Origin: Shinella pollutisoli
Lineage (GTDB): Bacteria > Pseudomonadota > Alphaproteobacteria > Rhizobiales > Rhizobiaceae
Reading direction: 5' to 3'
Length of the DNA: 64,000 bases
Assembly: GCF_024609765.1 (NCBI RefSeq)
Contig: NZ_JANFDG010000028.1
Location: forward strand, 1 to 64,000
The position numbers and the translations under genes were made by a program. Positions 26,297 to 35,674 of this stretch are shown here, one piece after another. The stretch's first letter is position 1. The number at the start of each line of letters is the position of its first letter. The notes below the pieces were generated by a model. It worked only from the letters and a program-made list of their open reading frames with translations, was not told the DNA's origin and ran no database searches.

Positions 26297-28378
26297 ATGA
26301 CCCAGAATTCCTACCGCCTCGGCATCGACGCCGGCGGCACCTTCACCGACTTCGTCATCGCCGACCGCGCGACCGGCGAGGTCAAGCTGTTCAAGGCGCT
26401 CTCCACGCCCTCCGACCCGACCAGGGCGATCGAGAACGGCCTCGGGCTGATCGCCGCCGATCTCGGCCGGCCGATCGGCGAGATCATCGCCAATTGCGAC
26501 CTCTGCATCAACGGTACCACGGTCGGCCTCAACGCCCTCATCACCCATCGCGGCGGACGCACGGGGCTGATCTGCACGGCCGGCCACGAGGATTCCATCG
26601 AGATCCGCAACGGCCACAAGGAGGACGGCTTCCGCTACGATCCCGAATATCCGGCGGCGACCATGCTCGTGCCGCGCTACCTGCGCCGCGGCGTGCGCGA
26701 GCGGGTGCTCTCGGACGGCTCCGTGCGCACGCCCTTGAACGAGGAGGACGTGCGCGAGGCCTGCCGGCTGTTCCTGAAAGAGGGGGTCGAGACGGTGGCC
26801 ATCTCCTTCGTCTGGTCGGTGCTCGACCCGTCGCATGAGCGGCGCGCGGCGGAGATCGTCCGCGAGACGATGCCCGGGGCGATCCTCACCGTCGGCAGCG
26901 AGCTCTACCCGCAGGTCCGCGAATACACGCGCACCTCGACGGCGGTGACGAACGCCTATCTGGCGCCGGTGATGCGCCGCTACATCGAGGCGGTCGACGC
27001 CTATTTCCGCTCGCTCGGCGCGCGCCAGCCGGTGCGCTACTTCCAGTCCAACGGCGGGCTTGCGGTCGGCCAGGTGATGACGGACCGCTCCGTCTACGCC
27101 ATCAATTCCGGCCCGGCCTCGGCCCCGCAGGCGGGCCTCTATGCCGGCGCGCCCTTCGGCCACGAGAACGTCATCACCGTCGACATGGGCGGCACCTCCT
27201 TCGACATCACGCTGACGCGCAACGGCCAGACCAACCTCAACAAGAACATCGACTTCCTGCGCTACCGCATCGGCGTGCCGATGATCCAGGTGGAGACGCT
27301 GGGGGCGGGCGGCGGCTCGATCGGCTGGGTCGACCCGCTCGGGCTCCTGCAGGTCGGCCCGCAATCGGCGGGCTCCGAGCCCGGCCCCGCCTGCTACGGC
27401 CGCGGCGGCGCGGAGCCGACCACCTCCGACGCCAACCTCGTGCTCGGCTATCTCAACCCCGAGGGCCTTCTCGGCGGCAAGCTGCCGCTCGACGTGGCGA
27501 AGGCCCGGGCGGCGATGGAGCGCGTCGCAAGACCCCTCGGCATCTCGGTCGAGCAGGCGGCCTACGGCATGTTCGCCATCGTCAACAACAACATGGTCAA
27601 CGGCATCCGCCGCGTCTCGGTCGAACGCGGCTACGACCCGCGCGACTTCGTCCTCGTCGGGGCGGGGGGCGCGACGGCGGCGCATATCACGGCGCTGGCG
27701 CGGGAGATGGGCATCGACACCATCATCCTGCCCAAGCTCGCCTCCGGCCTCTGCGCCTTCGGCCAGATCATATCCGACGTGAAGTACAACTACATGGCGC
27801 CCGCACCGGTACGGCTCGACAACGCGGCCGCCTACGAGCGCATCGACAGCCTCTTCAACGAGATCGAGGCGAAGGGCGTCGCGCATCTCGAAGCGGACGG
27901 CTTTCCGCCCGAGGCGATCGACATCCGGCGTTCGATCGACATGCGCTATGTCGGCCAGGTGCACGAATGCACCGTCGACATCGGCACCTTTCCGATTACC
28001 GAAACGACGATCGAAAAGGTCAAGGACGCCTTCCATGCCCGCCACGAGGAGCTCTACACCTATGCCGAGTGCCACAGCGCGGTCGAGGTGGTGAACCTCG
28101 AATCGACCATCTACGGCCGCATCGAGAAGGTGCGCCCGCCGAAGCTCGCCGAAGGCGGCGGCGCGGAGCAGGCGCTCAAGGGCCATCGCGACGCGATCTT
28201 CGACCAGTCCGGCAAGGCGACCGCCACGTCCGTCTACGACGGCGCGAAATTCGGCGCGGGCGCGCGCATCCACGGCCCGGCGATCATCGAGGAGGTGACG
28301 ACGACCATCGTCGTCGAGCCCGGCTGGACGAGCACACTGCACGAGAGCGGCAACTATCTGCTGACTCGGGAAAACTGA
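26297..28378 (+). CDS. hyuA: Hydantoinase A / oxoprolinase family protein
   Basis: A 693-residue HyuA-type subunit with the ASKHA-like ATP-binding fold. It opens YRLGIDAGGTFTDFVIADR (phosphate-1 loop), has VITVDMGGTSFDITL (phosphate-2) and GAGGATAAHITALAREM (adenosine motif). It should phosphorylate the ring amide or urea oxygen while HyuB completes hydrolysis. GAGGATCACCT precedes the ATG. Downstream comes an NCS1 permease, pointing to a heterocycle such as a hydantoin, or 5-oxoproline, as substrate. Confidence 0.93.
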   Translation: MTQNSYRLGIDAGGTFTDFVIADRATGEVKLFKALSTPSDPTRAIENGLGLIAADLGRPIGEIIANCDLCINGTTVGLNALITHRGGRTGLICTAGHEDSIEIRNGHKEDGFRYDPEYPAATMLVPRYLRRGVRERVLSDGSVRTPLNEEDVREACRLFLKEGVETVAISFVWSVLDPSHERRAAEIVRETMPGAILTVGSELYPQVREYTRTSTAVTNAYLAPVMRRYIEAVDAYFRSLGARQPVRYFQSNGGLAVGQVMTDRSVYAINSGPASAPQAGLYAGAPFGHENVITVDMGGTSFDITLTRNGQTNLNKNIDFLRYRIGVPMIQVETLGAGGGSIGWVDPLGLLQVGPQSAGSEPGPACYGRGGAEPTTSDANLVLGYLNPEGLLGGKLPLDVAKARAAMERVARPLGISVEQAAYGMFAIVNNNMVNGIRRVSVERGYDPRDFVLVGAGGATAAHITALAREMGIDTIILPKLASGLCAFGQIISDVKYNYMAPAPVRLDNAAAYERIDSLFNEIEAKGVAHLEADGFPPEAIDIRRSIDMRYVGQVHECTVDIGTFPITETTIEKVKDAFHARHEELYTYAECHSAVEVVNLESTIYGRIEKVRPPKLAEGGGAEQALKGHRDAIFDQSGKATATSVYDGAKFGAGARIHGPAIIEEVTTTIVVEPGWTSTLHESGNYLLTREN

Positions 28379-28384
28379 CGGCGC

Positions 28385-28404
28385 GCCCCGCCTGCGGGCG
28401 GGGC
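28385..28404. terminator. Intercistronic hairpin between hyuA and permease
   Basis: Perfect 8-bp stem GCCCCGCC (28385-28392) and GGCGGGGC (28397-28404) with a TGCG loop and only a weak T-run (CATTT). It may reduce read-through into the permease gene or protect the hyuA mRNA end, rather than fully terminate. Confidence 0.35.
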
Positions 28405-28429
28405 CATTTGCAACAGGGAGGAGAAAGCC

Positions 28430-29785
28430 ATGGCAGGCAGCCTGTCGGACACCGAAGCCGAAAGTTCGGACTATTCAAACGTGGCGGTTCCGCCGCAGGC
28501 GCGCATGCCGAAGGGCGCGCTCACCATGGCCTGGTGGGCGGTGTGCAGCGCCGTCTTCTACATCGTCGTCGGCGCGGCGATGGCGCTCAACTTCGGCACG
28601 TGGAATGCCATCGTCGGCATGGTGCTGTCGATCGTCGTCTACGGCGCCATCAATGCGGTGCTGAGCCGCTTCGCCATCCGCACCGGACTGTCCGTCGCGC
28701 TGTTCTCGCGCGTCCTGTTCGGCAATGTCGGGGCGGGGCTCGCCACGCTCATCTTCTGCGCCACCGCGATCTACTACGCCGTCTTCGAAGGCTCGGTGAT
28801 CGCGGTCGGCATCAACACGATCCTGCCGTCGATCTCCTATCCGGTCGCGGCACTGATCGTGGTGCTCTACTCCGTCCCGCTGATCTTCGGCAGCATCCAG
28901 ACCTGGCTCGACAAGTTCAACGGCGTGCTGCTGCCCTTCTATATTCTCGGCCTCGTCGTCGCCGTCGTGCTCGCCATCGGCGAATACGGCTACAGCGACA
29001 AGTGGCTGAACCTCGGCCCGGAGACGGGCGCGCCGGCCGGCGGCTGGTGGTCCTGCTTCGTCTACTACATGGGCGTCTGGGTGCTGATGATGTTCACCTT
29101 CGACTATGCCCGCTTCGGCCGGCAGGAGGATGCCGGCTATCACGCCTGGTTCAACTTCGGCATGCCCTTCTATGCCATGGCCTTCCTGGTGAGCGGCCTG
29201 TTCGGCATGTTCATGATCGGCACGGTGCCGGATCTCGGCGCGCTCTCGGAAGTCAGCGTGCTGCTCGCGCTCCTCAAGCTGATGGGCATCTGGGGCCTGC
29301 TCTTCGTCTGGGTGACCCAGACGCGCATCAACACGGCGAACTACTATCTTGCCGCCGTCAACATGGAGGCCCTCGTCCAGCTCTTCGGCCGGCTGCCCTT
29401 CGGGCGCATCGGCTGGGCGATCGCGGTCGGTGCCGTCGTCTACGTGCTGATGCTCGCCGACGTCTTCGCCTACCTGCTCTCGGCGCTCGCCTATCAGGGC
29501 ATCTTCGTCGTCGCCTGGGTGGCCGTCGCCATGGCGCATATCCTCATCGACCGCTACAGCGCGCTCGTCGGCAGCACGATCGAGTATCGCTCCAGCCATG
29601 TGCCGGCCTTCAATCCGCTCGGCATCAGCGCGTGGTTCGTCGCGGCGGCGGCTGGCATCTGGCTGCATGTCTGGGGCGGCGCCTATGCGGAGCTTTCGGC
29701 GCCGGCGACCGCGGTCGTCGCCTTCGCGATCTACGCGGCAGGACTCACCCAGGCGCGCCGCTCCTGGTTCCTGGCGGCCGGCTGA
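28430..29785 (+). CDS. NCS1 family nucleobase/hydantoin permease (CodB-like)
   Basis: A 451-residue membrane protein with about 12 helices and the NCS1 pattern: the soluble N terminus, then PKGALTMAWWAVCSAVFYIVV, and mid-protein LFSRVLFGNVGAGLATLIF. NCS1 proteins import cytosine, allantoin, uracil or hydantoins with sodium or protons. CAGGGAGGAGAAAG precedes the ATG. Position after hyuBA makes it the likely importer of the hydantoinase substrate. Its stop abuts the convergent LysR gene with no gap. Confidence 0.9.
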   Translation: MAGSLSDTEAESSDYSNVAVPPQARMPKGALTMAWWAVCSAVFYIVVGAAMALNFGTWNAIVGMVLSIVVYGAINAVLSRFAIRTGLSVALFSRVLFGNVGAGLATLIFCATAIYYAVFEGSVIAVGINTILPSISYPVAALIVVLYSVPLIFGSIQTWLDKFNGVLLPFYILGLVVAVVLAIGEYGYSDKWLNLGPETGAPAGGWWSCFVYYMGVWVLMMFTFDYARFGRQEDAGYHAWFNFGMPFYAMAFLVSGLFGMFMIGTVPDLGALSEVSVLLALLKLMGIWGLLFVWVTQTRINTANYYLAAVNMEALVQLFGRLPFGRIGWAIAVGAVVYVLMLADVFAYLLSALAYQGIFVVAWVAVAMAHILIDRYSALVGSTIEYRSSHVPAFNPLGISAWFVAAAAGIWLHVWGGAYAELSAPATAVVAFAIYAAGLTQARRSWFLAAG

Positions 29786-30688
29786 TCAGCGCTCCGGCAG
29801 GTGGAAGGCCTGCTGGAAATAGGAGCGAAAGGCGAGCATCGGCGGCGTGAGCTCCATGTTGCGCCGCCAGGCGAGACCGACGTCCATGGCGGGCACCGGA
29901 TCGCTGACGGTGACCGTCTCGATGCGCCGGCCCTCCAGCGACCAGGGCCGGTGCACCATGTCGGAGAGGATCGCCACGCCCTGGCCGTTGGCGACCAGCG
30001 AGCGCACGGCCTCCACCGAGGACGTGCGCAGGATGACCCTCGGCTGATAGGGCGTGGCGCTCCAGTATTTCAGCGCCGAATGTGCGGCCTCGTCCACTGT
30101 CAGCATGATGTAGGGCTCCTCGGCGATCTCTTTCAGGCCCACCGTCTCGGCCTGCAGCAGCGGATGCTGCGCCGGCAGCCAGAGCCGGCGCGTCGAGCTC
30201 AGCACCTTCTCCGTCACGAGCGCCGGGTTGAGGATGTTGGAGGTGAGCAGCACCGACATGTCGTAGCGGTTGCTGAGCAGCCCTTCCTCGATGGATTCGC
30301 GGTTGAGCTCGAAGAGCTGGATCTCCAGCCTGGGAAAGAGCCGGCGCAGGCGCTCGATGTGCAGCGGCAGGAAATAGCCGATCACCGTATAGGTGGCGGC
30401 GATGGTCAGCGTGCCCTCGATCTCGCTGCTGACGACGTTGAGATGGGTCGCCTCGTCGACCTTCTTGAGGATCTCGTAGGCGTGGGAGAGGAACTGCCGG
30501 CCGGCGGGCGTCAGGTCCATGCCGTGCGGCGTGCGCAGGAAGAGACCGACGCCGACCGTGCGCTCCAGCTCCTTGATCGCCGTCGTCACCGCCGACTGCG
30601 AGATCGAGAGGTCGATGGCCGCCTGCGAGATCTGGCCGAGCTCGGCCGTCGCGACAAAGTAGCGGATCTGTCTGAGGCTGATCGTCAA
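29786..30688 (-). CDS. LysR-family transcriptional regulator
   Basis: A 300-residue LysR regulator. The helix-turn-helix covers about residues 3-60 (LRQIRYFVATAELGQISQAA; QSAVTTAIKELERTVGVGLF), followed by a periplasmic-binding-like effector domain. It is divergent from pxpA across 255 bp that hold a 10-bp inverted repeat, which suggests it controls the pxpA-accBC-pxpBC operon, with the effector being a pathway intermediate. Confidence 0.9.
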   Translation of the reverse strand: MTISLRQIRYFVATAELGQISQAAIDLSISQSAVTTAIKELERTVGVGLFLRTPHGMDLTPAGRQFLSHAYEILKKVDEATHLNVVSSEIEGTLTIAATYTVIGYFLPLHIERLRRLFPRLEIQLFELNRESIEEGLLSNRYDMSVLLTSNILNPALVTEKVLSSTRRLWLPAQHPLLQAETVGLKEIAEEPYIMLTVDEAAHSALKYWSATPYQPRVILRTSSVEAVRSLVANGQGVAILSDMVHRPWSLEGRRIETVTVSDPVPAMDVGLAWRRNMELTPPMLAFRSYFQQAFHLPER

Positions 30689-30801
30689 GGCTGTGCGGGT
30701 CCTTCTGGTTTATCGTCTGAGCGTATCGAAAAAACAGAACGAGCGATATCGAAATGGGCATGAAGCCGCGCAGCTGCGAGCAATCGGGAGGCATCGACTT
30801 G

Positions 30802-30873
30802 TTTTTCCATACTTTTGCGTCGCAACAAAATGAGGCAATTGGTTCTGATTTTCAGAATTCGCATATGGAAAAA
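30802..30873. promoter_or_regulatory. Divergent promoter region with long-spaced inverted repeat
   Basis: TTTTTCCATA (30802-30811) and TATGGAAAAA (30864-30873) are perfect 10-bp arms 52 bp apart in an AT-rich stretch between the LysR gene and pxpA. LysR tetramers bind recognition and activation sites spread over about 50-60 bp, so each arm could be a half-site; a looped DNA or RNA stem is the alternative. Confidence 0.4.
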
Positions 30874-30943
30874 TAGAATTTTTCAAATGCCGACAAAGCG
30901 CCTAGCGTTTCCTTGTCGAGGAAAGCATGCGAGGGACGAGACG

Positions 30944-31720
30944 GTGCGCGAGGCGGTCGACATCAATTGCGACATGGGCGAGGCCTTCGGCCGCTGGCGC
31001 GTCGGCGACACGGACGACGCATCGCTGATGCCGCTGATCAGCTCGGCCAATATCGCGGCCGGCTTCCATGCCGGCGATCCGAACCTGATGGACGAGACCG
31101 TGCGGCTCGCCGCCGAGCACGGCGTCGGCATCGGCGCCCATCCCGGCTACAACGACCTGCAGGGCTTCGGCCGCCGCAAGATCGCCGGCACCGCCCGCGA
31201 GCTCGTCAACGACGTCGTCTACCAGGTCGGCGCCATCCGCGAATTCGCCCATCGCCACGGCATGCGCCTGCAGCACGTCAAGCCGCACGGCGCGCTCTAC
31301 ATGGAGATGGCCGTCAATCCGGAGCTGTCGCAGATCTTCGTGCAATACATGCGCACCGTCGAGCCGAACGCCTATATCTTCTGCATGGGCGGCTCGGCGA
31401 CCTGGCGCGCGGCGACCGAGGCGGGCCAGCCGGTCGTGCGCGAGTTCTACGCCGACCGCGACTATGACGACGGCGGCTCGATCGTCTTCACCCGCGATGC
31501 CGGCCGCCCCGATCCGGCGGCGATCGCCCGCAAGGTGCTGCGCGCCTGCAAGGAGGGCAAGGTCCGCACCGTGCAGGGCAACGACATCGCCATAGACTTC
31601 GAATCCATCTGCTTCCATTCCGACACGCTCGGCGCCTTGGACATCGTGCGCCGGATGCGCGAGACGCTCGTCGCCGCGGGCATCCGCATCGCGCCGGTCT
31701 CGGACGTGGCGCGGCGCTGA
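30944..31720 (+). CDS. pxpA: 5-oxoprolinase subunit A (LamB/YcsF family)
   Basis: A 258-residue LamB/YcsF protein. Diagnostic blocks: [67 protein letters not shown]. PxpA works with PxpB and PxpC to open the 5-oxoproline (pyroglutamate) lactam with ATP. The GTG at 30944 is chosen since GAGGGA is 7 nt upstream and the family N terminus begins there; the longer frame from 30815 is AT-rich non-coding sequence. It leads a tight operon pxpA-biotin carrier-biotin carboxylase-pxpB-pxpC. Confidence 0.93.
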   Translation: MREAVDINCDMGEAFGRWRVGDTDDASLMPLISSANIAAGFHAGDPNLMDETVRLAAEHGVGIGAHPGYNDLQGFGRRKIAGTARELVNDVVYQVGAIREFAHRHGMRLQHVKPHGALYMEMAVNPELSQIFVQYMRTVEPNAYIFCMGGSATWRAATEAGQPVVREFYADRDYDDGGSIVFTRDAGRPDPAAIARKVLRACKEGKVRTVQGNDIAIDFESICFHSDTLGALDIVRRMRETLVAAGIRIAPVSDVARR

Positions 31721-31739
31721 CATTCACGTGGAGAGAGAC

Positions 31740-31982
31740 ATGAGCAAGATCGAGATCAGATCGCCCCTGCCGGGCACCTTCTACCGGGCGTCCGCGCCGG
31801 ACGTCCCGCCGTTCAAGGCCGACGGCGACAGCGTGGCGAGCGGCGACGCGATCGGCCTCATCGAGGTGATGAAGACCTTCCAGGAGGTGCCGGCCGGCGT
31901 CGACGGCAAGAATATCACCTTCCTCGTCGACAACGAGGAGCCGGTCATGGCCGGCCAGGTCATCGCCGAGGTGGAGGCATGA
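31740..31982 (+). CDS. Biotin carboxyl carrier domain protein
   Basis: An 80-residue stand-alone biotinyl-lipoyl domain. The biotinylation site is EVMKTF with Lys45 (the usual form is AMKM). It lacks the proline/alanine-rich N-terminal half of housekeeping AccB, which is about 150 residues, so it is a dedicated carrier. The ATG at 31740 follows GGAGAGAGAC, and the end overlaps the biotin carboxylase start by 4 nt. It should shuttle a carboxyl group between the carboxylase and a PxpB/PxpC-type transferase. Confidence 0.88.
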   Translation: MSKIEIRSPLPGTFYRASAPDVPPFKADGDSVASGDAIGLIEVMKTFQEVPAGVDGKNITFLVDNEEPVMAGQVIAEVEA

Positions 31983-33364
31983 CCATCCGCTCGATCCTCG
32001 TTGCCAACCGCGGCGAGATCGCGGTGCGCATCATCCGGGCGGCGAAGGCGCTCGGCATCCGCACGGTGCAGGTCCACAGCGCGGCGGACGCCGACATGCT
32101 GGCCGTCCGCCTCGCCGACGCGGCCGTCGACATCGGCTCGCCGGCGCCGAGGAAATCCTATCTCAACATCGAGGCGGTGGTGAACGCCGCCAAGGCGGCC
32201 GGCGTCGACGCCGTCCATCCGGGCTACGGCTTCCTGTCGGAGAACGCCGATTTCGCCGATGCCATCGAGGCGGCGGGCATGGTCTTCATCGGCCCGAAGG
32301 GCGAGGCGATCCGCCTGCTCGGCGACAAGGTCGCCGCCCGCGCCGTGGCCGAGAAGGCCGGCGTCCCGACCGTTCCCGGCAGCGACGGCCGCCTCGCCAC
32401 CATCGAAGAGGCGCGCGCCGTCGCGGAGAGAACGGGCTTTCCGATCATGATCAAGGCGGCGGCAGGCGGCGGCGGGCGCGGTATCCGCGTCGCCGCCGAC
32501 CTCGCCGACCTCGAACGCCATTTCCCGCAGGCCTCGGCGGAAGCGCTCGCCGCCTTCGGCGACGGCGGCCTCTACCTGGAGAAGGTCATCACCAGGGCCC
32601 GCCATGTCGAGGTGCAGATCCTCGGCGACGGCGAGAACGTCGTCCATTGCTTCGAGCGCGAATGCTCGCTGCAGCGCCGGCGTCAGAAGGTCTGGGAGGA
32701 GGCGCCCTCCTTCCTGCTGCCGGCCGAGGTGCGCGCACGGCTTTGCGAGAGTGCGGTGGCGCTCGCCCGCGCGGTCGGCTATCGCGGCGCCGGCACGGTC
32801 GAATATCTCTATGACGAGACGACGCGGGAATTCTACTTCATCGAGGTCAACACCCGCATCCAGGTCGAGCATCCCGTCACCGAGATGGTGACCGGCATCG
32901 ACCTCGTCGCCGAGATGATCCGCATTGCCGGCGGCGCGCCGCTGTCGGTTCGCCAGGAGGACATCCGGCTCGACGGCCATGCCATCGAGTGCCGCATCAA
33001 CGCGGAGGACCCCGAGCGCGGCTTCATGCCCGCACCCGGCACCGTCTCCGGGCTTACCGTGCCGGAGGGCGAGGGCATCCGCTTCGACACCATGCTCTAC
33101 GAGGGCTACACGATCCCGCCCTTCTACGATTCGCTCATCGGCAAGCTGATCGTCCACGGCGAGACGCGCGCGACCTGCCTCGAACGGCTGAAGGAAGCGC
33201 TCCAGGGGCTGGCGATCGAGGGCGTCGCCACGACCGTGCCGCTGCACCTGGCACTCGCCGGGGACGGCAACGTCGCGCGCGGCGCCTTCGACACCCGTTT
33301 CCTCGAGCAATGGCTCGAAACCGAATTCGCCGGGAAGGCCGGCCCGACCGCGGAGGTTGCCTGA
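31979..33364 (+). CDS. Biotin carboxylase (AccC-like)
   Basis: A 461-residue ATP-grasp biotin carboxylase: N-terminal SILVANRGEIAVRIIRAAKA, the glycine loop IKAAAGGGGRGIRVA, the active region IEVNTRIQVEHPVTEMVTGI, and EDPERGFMPAPG in the C-terminal domain. It carboxylates the carrier encoded just upstream. Start and stop overlap both neighbours by a few bases. The protein is a paralogue of the fatty-acid AccC, in a lactamase-type operon, so its carboxyl acceptor is probably the heterocycle and not acetyl-CoA. Confidence 0.93.
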   Translation: MTIRSILVANRGEIAVRIIRAAKALGIRTVQVHSAADADMLAVRLADAAVDIGSPAPRKSYLNIEAVVNAAKAAGVDAVHPGYGFLSENADFADAIEAAGMVFIGPKGEAIRLLGDKVAARAVAEKAGVPTVPGSDGRLATIEEARAVAERTGFPIMIKAAAGGGGRGIRVAADLADLERHFPQASAEALAAFGDGGLYLEKVITRARHVEVQILGDGENVVHCFERECSLQRRRQKVWEEAPSFLLPAEVRARLCESAVALARAVGYRGAGTVEYLYDETTREFYFIEVNTRIQVEHPVTEMVTGIDLVAEMIRIAGGAPLSVRQEDIRLDGHAIECRINAEDPERGFMPAPGTVSGLTVPEGEGIRFDTMLYEGYTIPPFYDSLIGKLIVHGETRATCLERLKEALQGLAIEGVATTVPLHLALAGDGNVARGAFDTRFLEQWLETEFAGKAGPTAEVA

Positions 33365-34236
33365 TGACCAGATATTCATTCGGAGGGGACGAGCACCTCT
33401 TCGTCGAATGCAGCGAGGAGATGTCGCTCGAAGCCTTCTTCAAGAGCCTTTCCATGGCGAAGGGCGTGCGCGAGAGCGGCATCAGGGGCGTCACCGAGAT
33501 CTGCCCGGCCAACGCCTCCTTCCAGGTCAAGTTCGACCCGGACGTCATCCATCCCGACGACATATTGAAGGAAGTGCAGGCGATCGAGGGCGCGGCGGAG
33601 AAGGCGGAGCCGGTGCTGAAGACCCGCATCGTCGAGATCCCGGTCTTCTACAACGATCCCTGGACGCACGAGACGCTGATGCGCTTCCGCGAGCGCCACC
33701 AGGACCCCACCGGCACCGACCTCGACTACGGTGCGCGCATCAACGGCTACGGCTCGGTCGACGATTTCGTCGCCGCCCATTCCGGCTCGCCCTGGTTCGT
33801 CTCGATGGTCGGCTTCGTCGCCGGCCTGCCCTTCATGTACCAGATGGTCGAGCGCCAGCGGCAGATCCAGGTGCCGAAATATCTTCGCCCGCGCACGGAC
33901 ACGCCCCGATTGACGGTCGGCCATGGCGGCTGCTTCGGCTGCATTTATTCGGTGCGCGGCGCCGGCGGCTACCAGATGTTCGGCATCACGCCGATGCCGA
34001 TCTTCGACCCGACCCAGACGACCAGCTATCTCAGCGACTTCATGGTCTTCTTCCGCCCCGGCGACATCGTCAAGTTCAAGCCGATCGACCGCGACGCCTA
34101 CGACCAGGCGGTGGAGGACGTCGACAAGGGCCGCTTCTTCCCGCCGATTCGCGAGGTGAGCTTCGACCTTAGGGAATTCCAGAAGGACATCGACGGTTAT
34201 AACGCCAAGCTGGAGGGCACGCTCAATGGCCATTAA
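33364..34236 (+). CDS. pxpB: 5-oxoprolinase subunit B / carboxyltransferase (KipI family)
   Basis: A 290-residue KipI/PxpB protein (allophanate hydrolase subunit 1 fold). Family signs: the C-terminal RTDTPRLTVGHGGCFGCIY region with a GCFGC loop in place of the common GSVGIAG, and FDPTQTTSYLSDFMVFFRPGD. The start overlaps the biotin carboxylase stop (TGATG), and the end overlaps pxpC by 11 nt. With PxpC it makes a carboxyltransferase-like unit as in urea carboxylase. The two cysteines in the usually glycine/serine-rich loop are unusual in my reading. Confidence 0.88.
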   Translation: MTRYSFGGDEHLFVECSEEMSLEAFFKSLSMAKGVRESGIRGVTEICPANASFQVKFDPDVIHPDDILKEVQAIEGAAEKAEPVLKTRIVEIPVFYNDPWTHETLMRFRERHQDPTGTDLDYGARINGYGSVDDFVAAHSGSPWFVSMVGFVAGLPFMYQMVERQRQIQVPKYLRPRTDTPRLTVGHGGCFGCIYSVRGAGGYQMFGITPMPIFDPTQTTSYLSDFMVFFRPGDIVKFKPIDRDAYDQAVEDVDKGRFFPPIREVSFDLREFQKDIDGYNAKLEGTLNGH

Positions 34237-35197
34237 GGTTCTCCACCACGGTCTTGCGACCACCGTCCAGGATCTCGGCCGCCCCGGCTATTTCCATCTC
34301 GGCATCCCGGTCGGCGGCGCGATGGACCGGTTTGCGCTGCGCGCCGCCAACCTGCTCGTCGGCAACGACGAGGGGGCAGCCGGGCTGGAGGCCGTCTTCA
34401 TCGGCCCGAAGCTCGAATTCACTGAGGACGCGCTGGTCGCCGTCACCGGCGCCGACATGCCGGCCAAGGTCGACGGCGTCGTCCAGCCCGGCTGGAGCGC
34501 CTTCAAGGTCAAGGCCGGCCAGGTGCTGACCTTCGACTTCCTGAAATCCGGCGCCCGCATCGTCATCGCCGTCTCCGGCGGCATCGACGTGCCGGAGGCG
34601 CTCGGCAGCCGCTCGACCTATCCGATCGGCGCGCTCGGCGGCTACAAGGGCCGGCCGCTTGCCGCCGGCGACGAGCTGCCGGTCGGCAAGGGAAGTCTCG
34701 CCGGCGAGGGCCGGACGGTGCCCGAGGCGCTGCGCCGCAAGCCCGGCATGCCGGCGGAGCTGCGCGTGGTGCCTGGCCTCTACTGGCACCGGGTAACGGA
34801 GCAGTCGCAGGAGAACTTCTTCGCCGACGAATGGAAGGTCGCCAACGAGGCCGACCGCATGGGCTATCGCTTCAAGGGCGGGCGCAAGCTCGACTTCGTC
34901 GCGCGCGAACAACCCTTCGGCGCCGGCTCCGACCCCTCCAACATCGTCGACAGCTGCTATCCCTACGGCTCGATCCAGGTGCCGGGCGGCACGGAACCGA
35001 TCATCCTGCACCGGGACGCGGTGTCCGGCGGCGGCTATTTCATGGTCGGCACGGTCATCTCCGCCGACATGGACCTGATCGGCCAGCTCCAGCCGCACAC
35101 GCCGACCCGCTTCGTCAGGGTGACGATGGAGGAGGCGCTGGCGGCGCGCAAGGACCGCAAGGCCGCCCTCTCCGCCCTGCGCGACGCGCTGGCATAG
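34226..35197 (+). CDS. pxpC: 5-oxoprolinase subunit C / biotin-dependent carboxyltransferase (KipA family)
   Basis: A 323-residue KipA/PxpC protein (allophanate hydrolase subunit 2 fold). It opens LHHGLATTVQDLGRPGYFHL and GIPVGGAMDRFALRAANLLV, exact family landmarks; later DSCYPYGSIQVPGGTEPIIL is the conserved C-terminal block. It completes PxpABC. The carrier and carboxylase in the same operon suggest it transfers carboxyl from biotin to the ring nitrogen or oxygen before hydrolysis. A non-coding, repeat-filled gap of 477 bp follows. Confidence 0.93.
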   Translation: MAIKVLHHGLATTVQDLGRPGYFHLGIPVGGAMDRFALRAANLLVGNDEGAAGLEAVFIGPKLEFTEDALVAVTGADMPAKVDGVVQPGWSAFKVKAGQVLTFDFLKSGARIVIAVSGGIDVPEALGSRSTYPIGALGGYKGRPLAAGDELPVGKGSLAGEGRTVPEALRRKPGMPAELRVVPGLYWHRVTEQSQENFFADEWKVANEADRMGYRFKGGRKLDFVAREQPFGAGSDPSNIVDSCYPYGSIQVPGGTEPIILHRDAVSGGGYFMVGTVISADMDLIGQLQPHTPTRFVRVTMEEALAARKDRKAALSALRDALA

Positions 35198-35271
35198 GGG
35201 AGGGCGATGCGACAGGCCGCATCCAGATCGGTACCCGGGGCAATCGCACATCGAATGCGACGTCTCCGCTA

Positions 35272-35398
35272 CCCCTTCTCCCCGGCGGGAAGAAGGTGGC
35301 CCGCAGGGTCGGATGAGGGGGTGGAACGCATCAGTTCGCTTGACGCGCGTCCCCCTCATCCCGCTGCCGCGACCTTCTCCCCGATGGGGAGAAGGGGC
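35272..35398. repeat. Rhizobial mosaic palindrome, copy 1
   Basis: Module L (CCTTCTCC...GGAGAAGG style hairpin followed by TGGCCCGCAGGGTCGGATGA) and module R (CCCCCTCATCC, CTGCCGCGA, then a second CCTTCTCC/GGGGAGAAGG hairpin) face each other. The same element recurs at 35497, 38350, 41080 and, rearranged, at 45449. It resembles the RIME-like dispersed elements of Rhizobiaceae. Confidence 0.75.
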
Positions 35399-35496
35399 AA
35401 AAGGCATGCTCCTCATTCCATATGCGACGGCATATCGATGCCGGTCCGATCAGCCCAGCGCGGGCGCGAGATAAATGGAATGCGACATCTCCGCTA

Positions 35497-35631
35497 CCCC
35501 TTCTCCCCGCCGGGGAGAAGGTGGCCCGAAGGGTCGGATGAGGGGGTGGGCCGCATCAGTTCGCTTGGCGCGCGTCCCCCTCATCCCGCTGCCGCGACCT
35601 TCTCCCCGATGGGGAGAAGGGGTAAAACGCG
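35497..35631. repeat. Rhizobial mosaic palindrome, copy 2
   Basis: Same L-R layout as copy 1, offset by exactly 225 bp because both lie in the tandem duplication. It ends 44 bp before the GntR stop codon, so it may also act as the 3' hairpin of that transcript. Confidence 0.75.
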
Positions 35632-35674
35632 CGCTCGCCATTCCAAATGCAACGGCGCATCGATACCGCTCCGG

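Noticed and set aside
33364-35197. pxpB/pxpC as urea amidolyase (allophanate hydrolase)
   Set aside because: Subunits are separate with pxpA in the operon and no allophanate hydrolase amidase domain adjacent; the 5-oxoprolinase-type assignment fits better.
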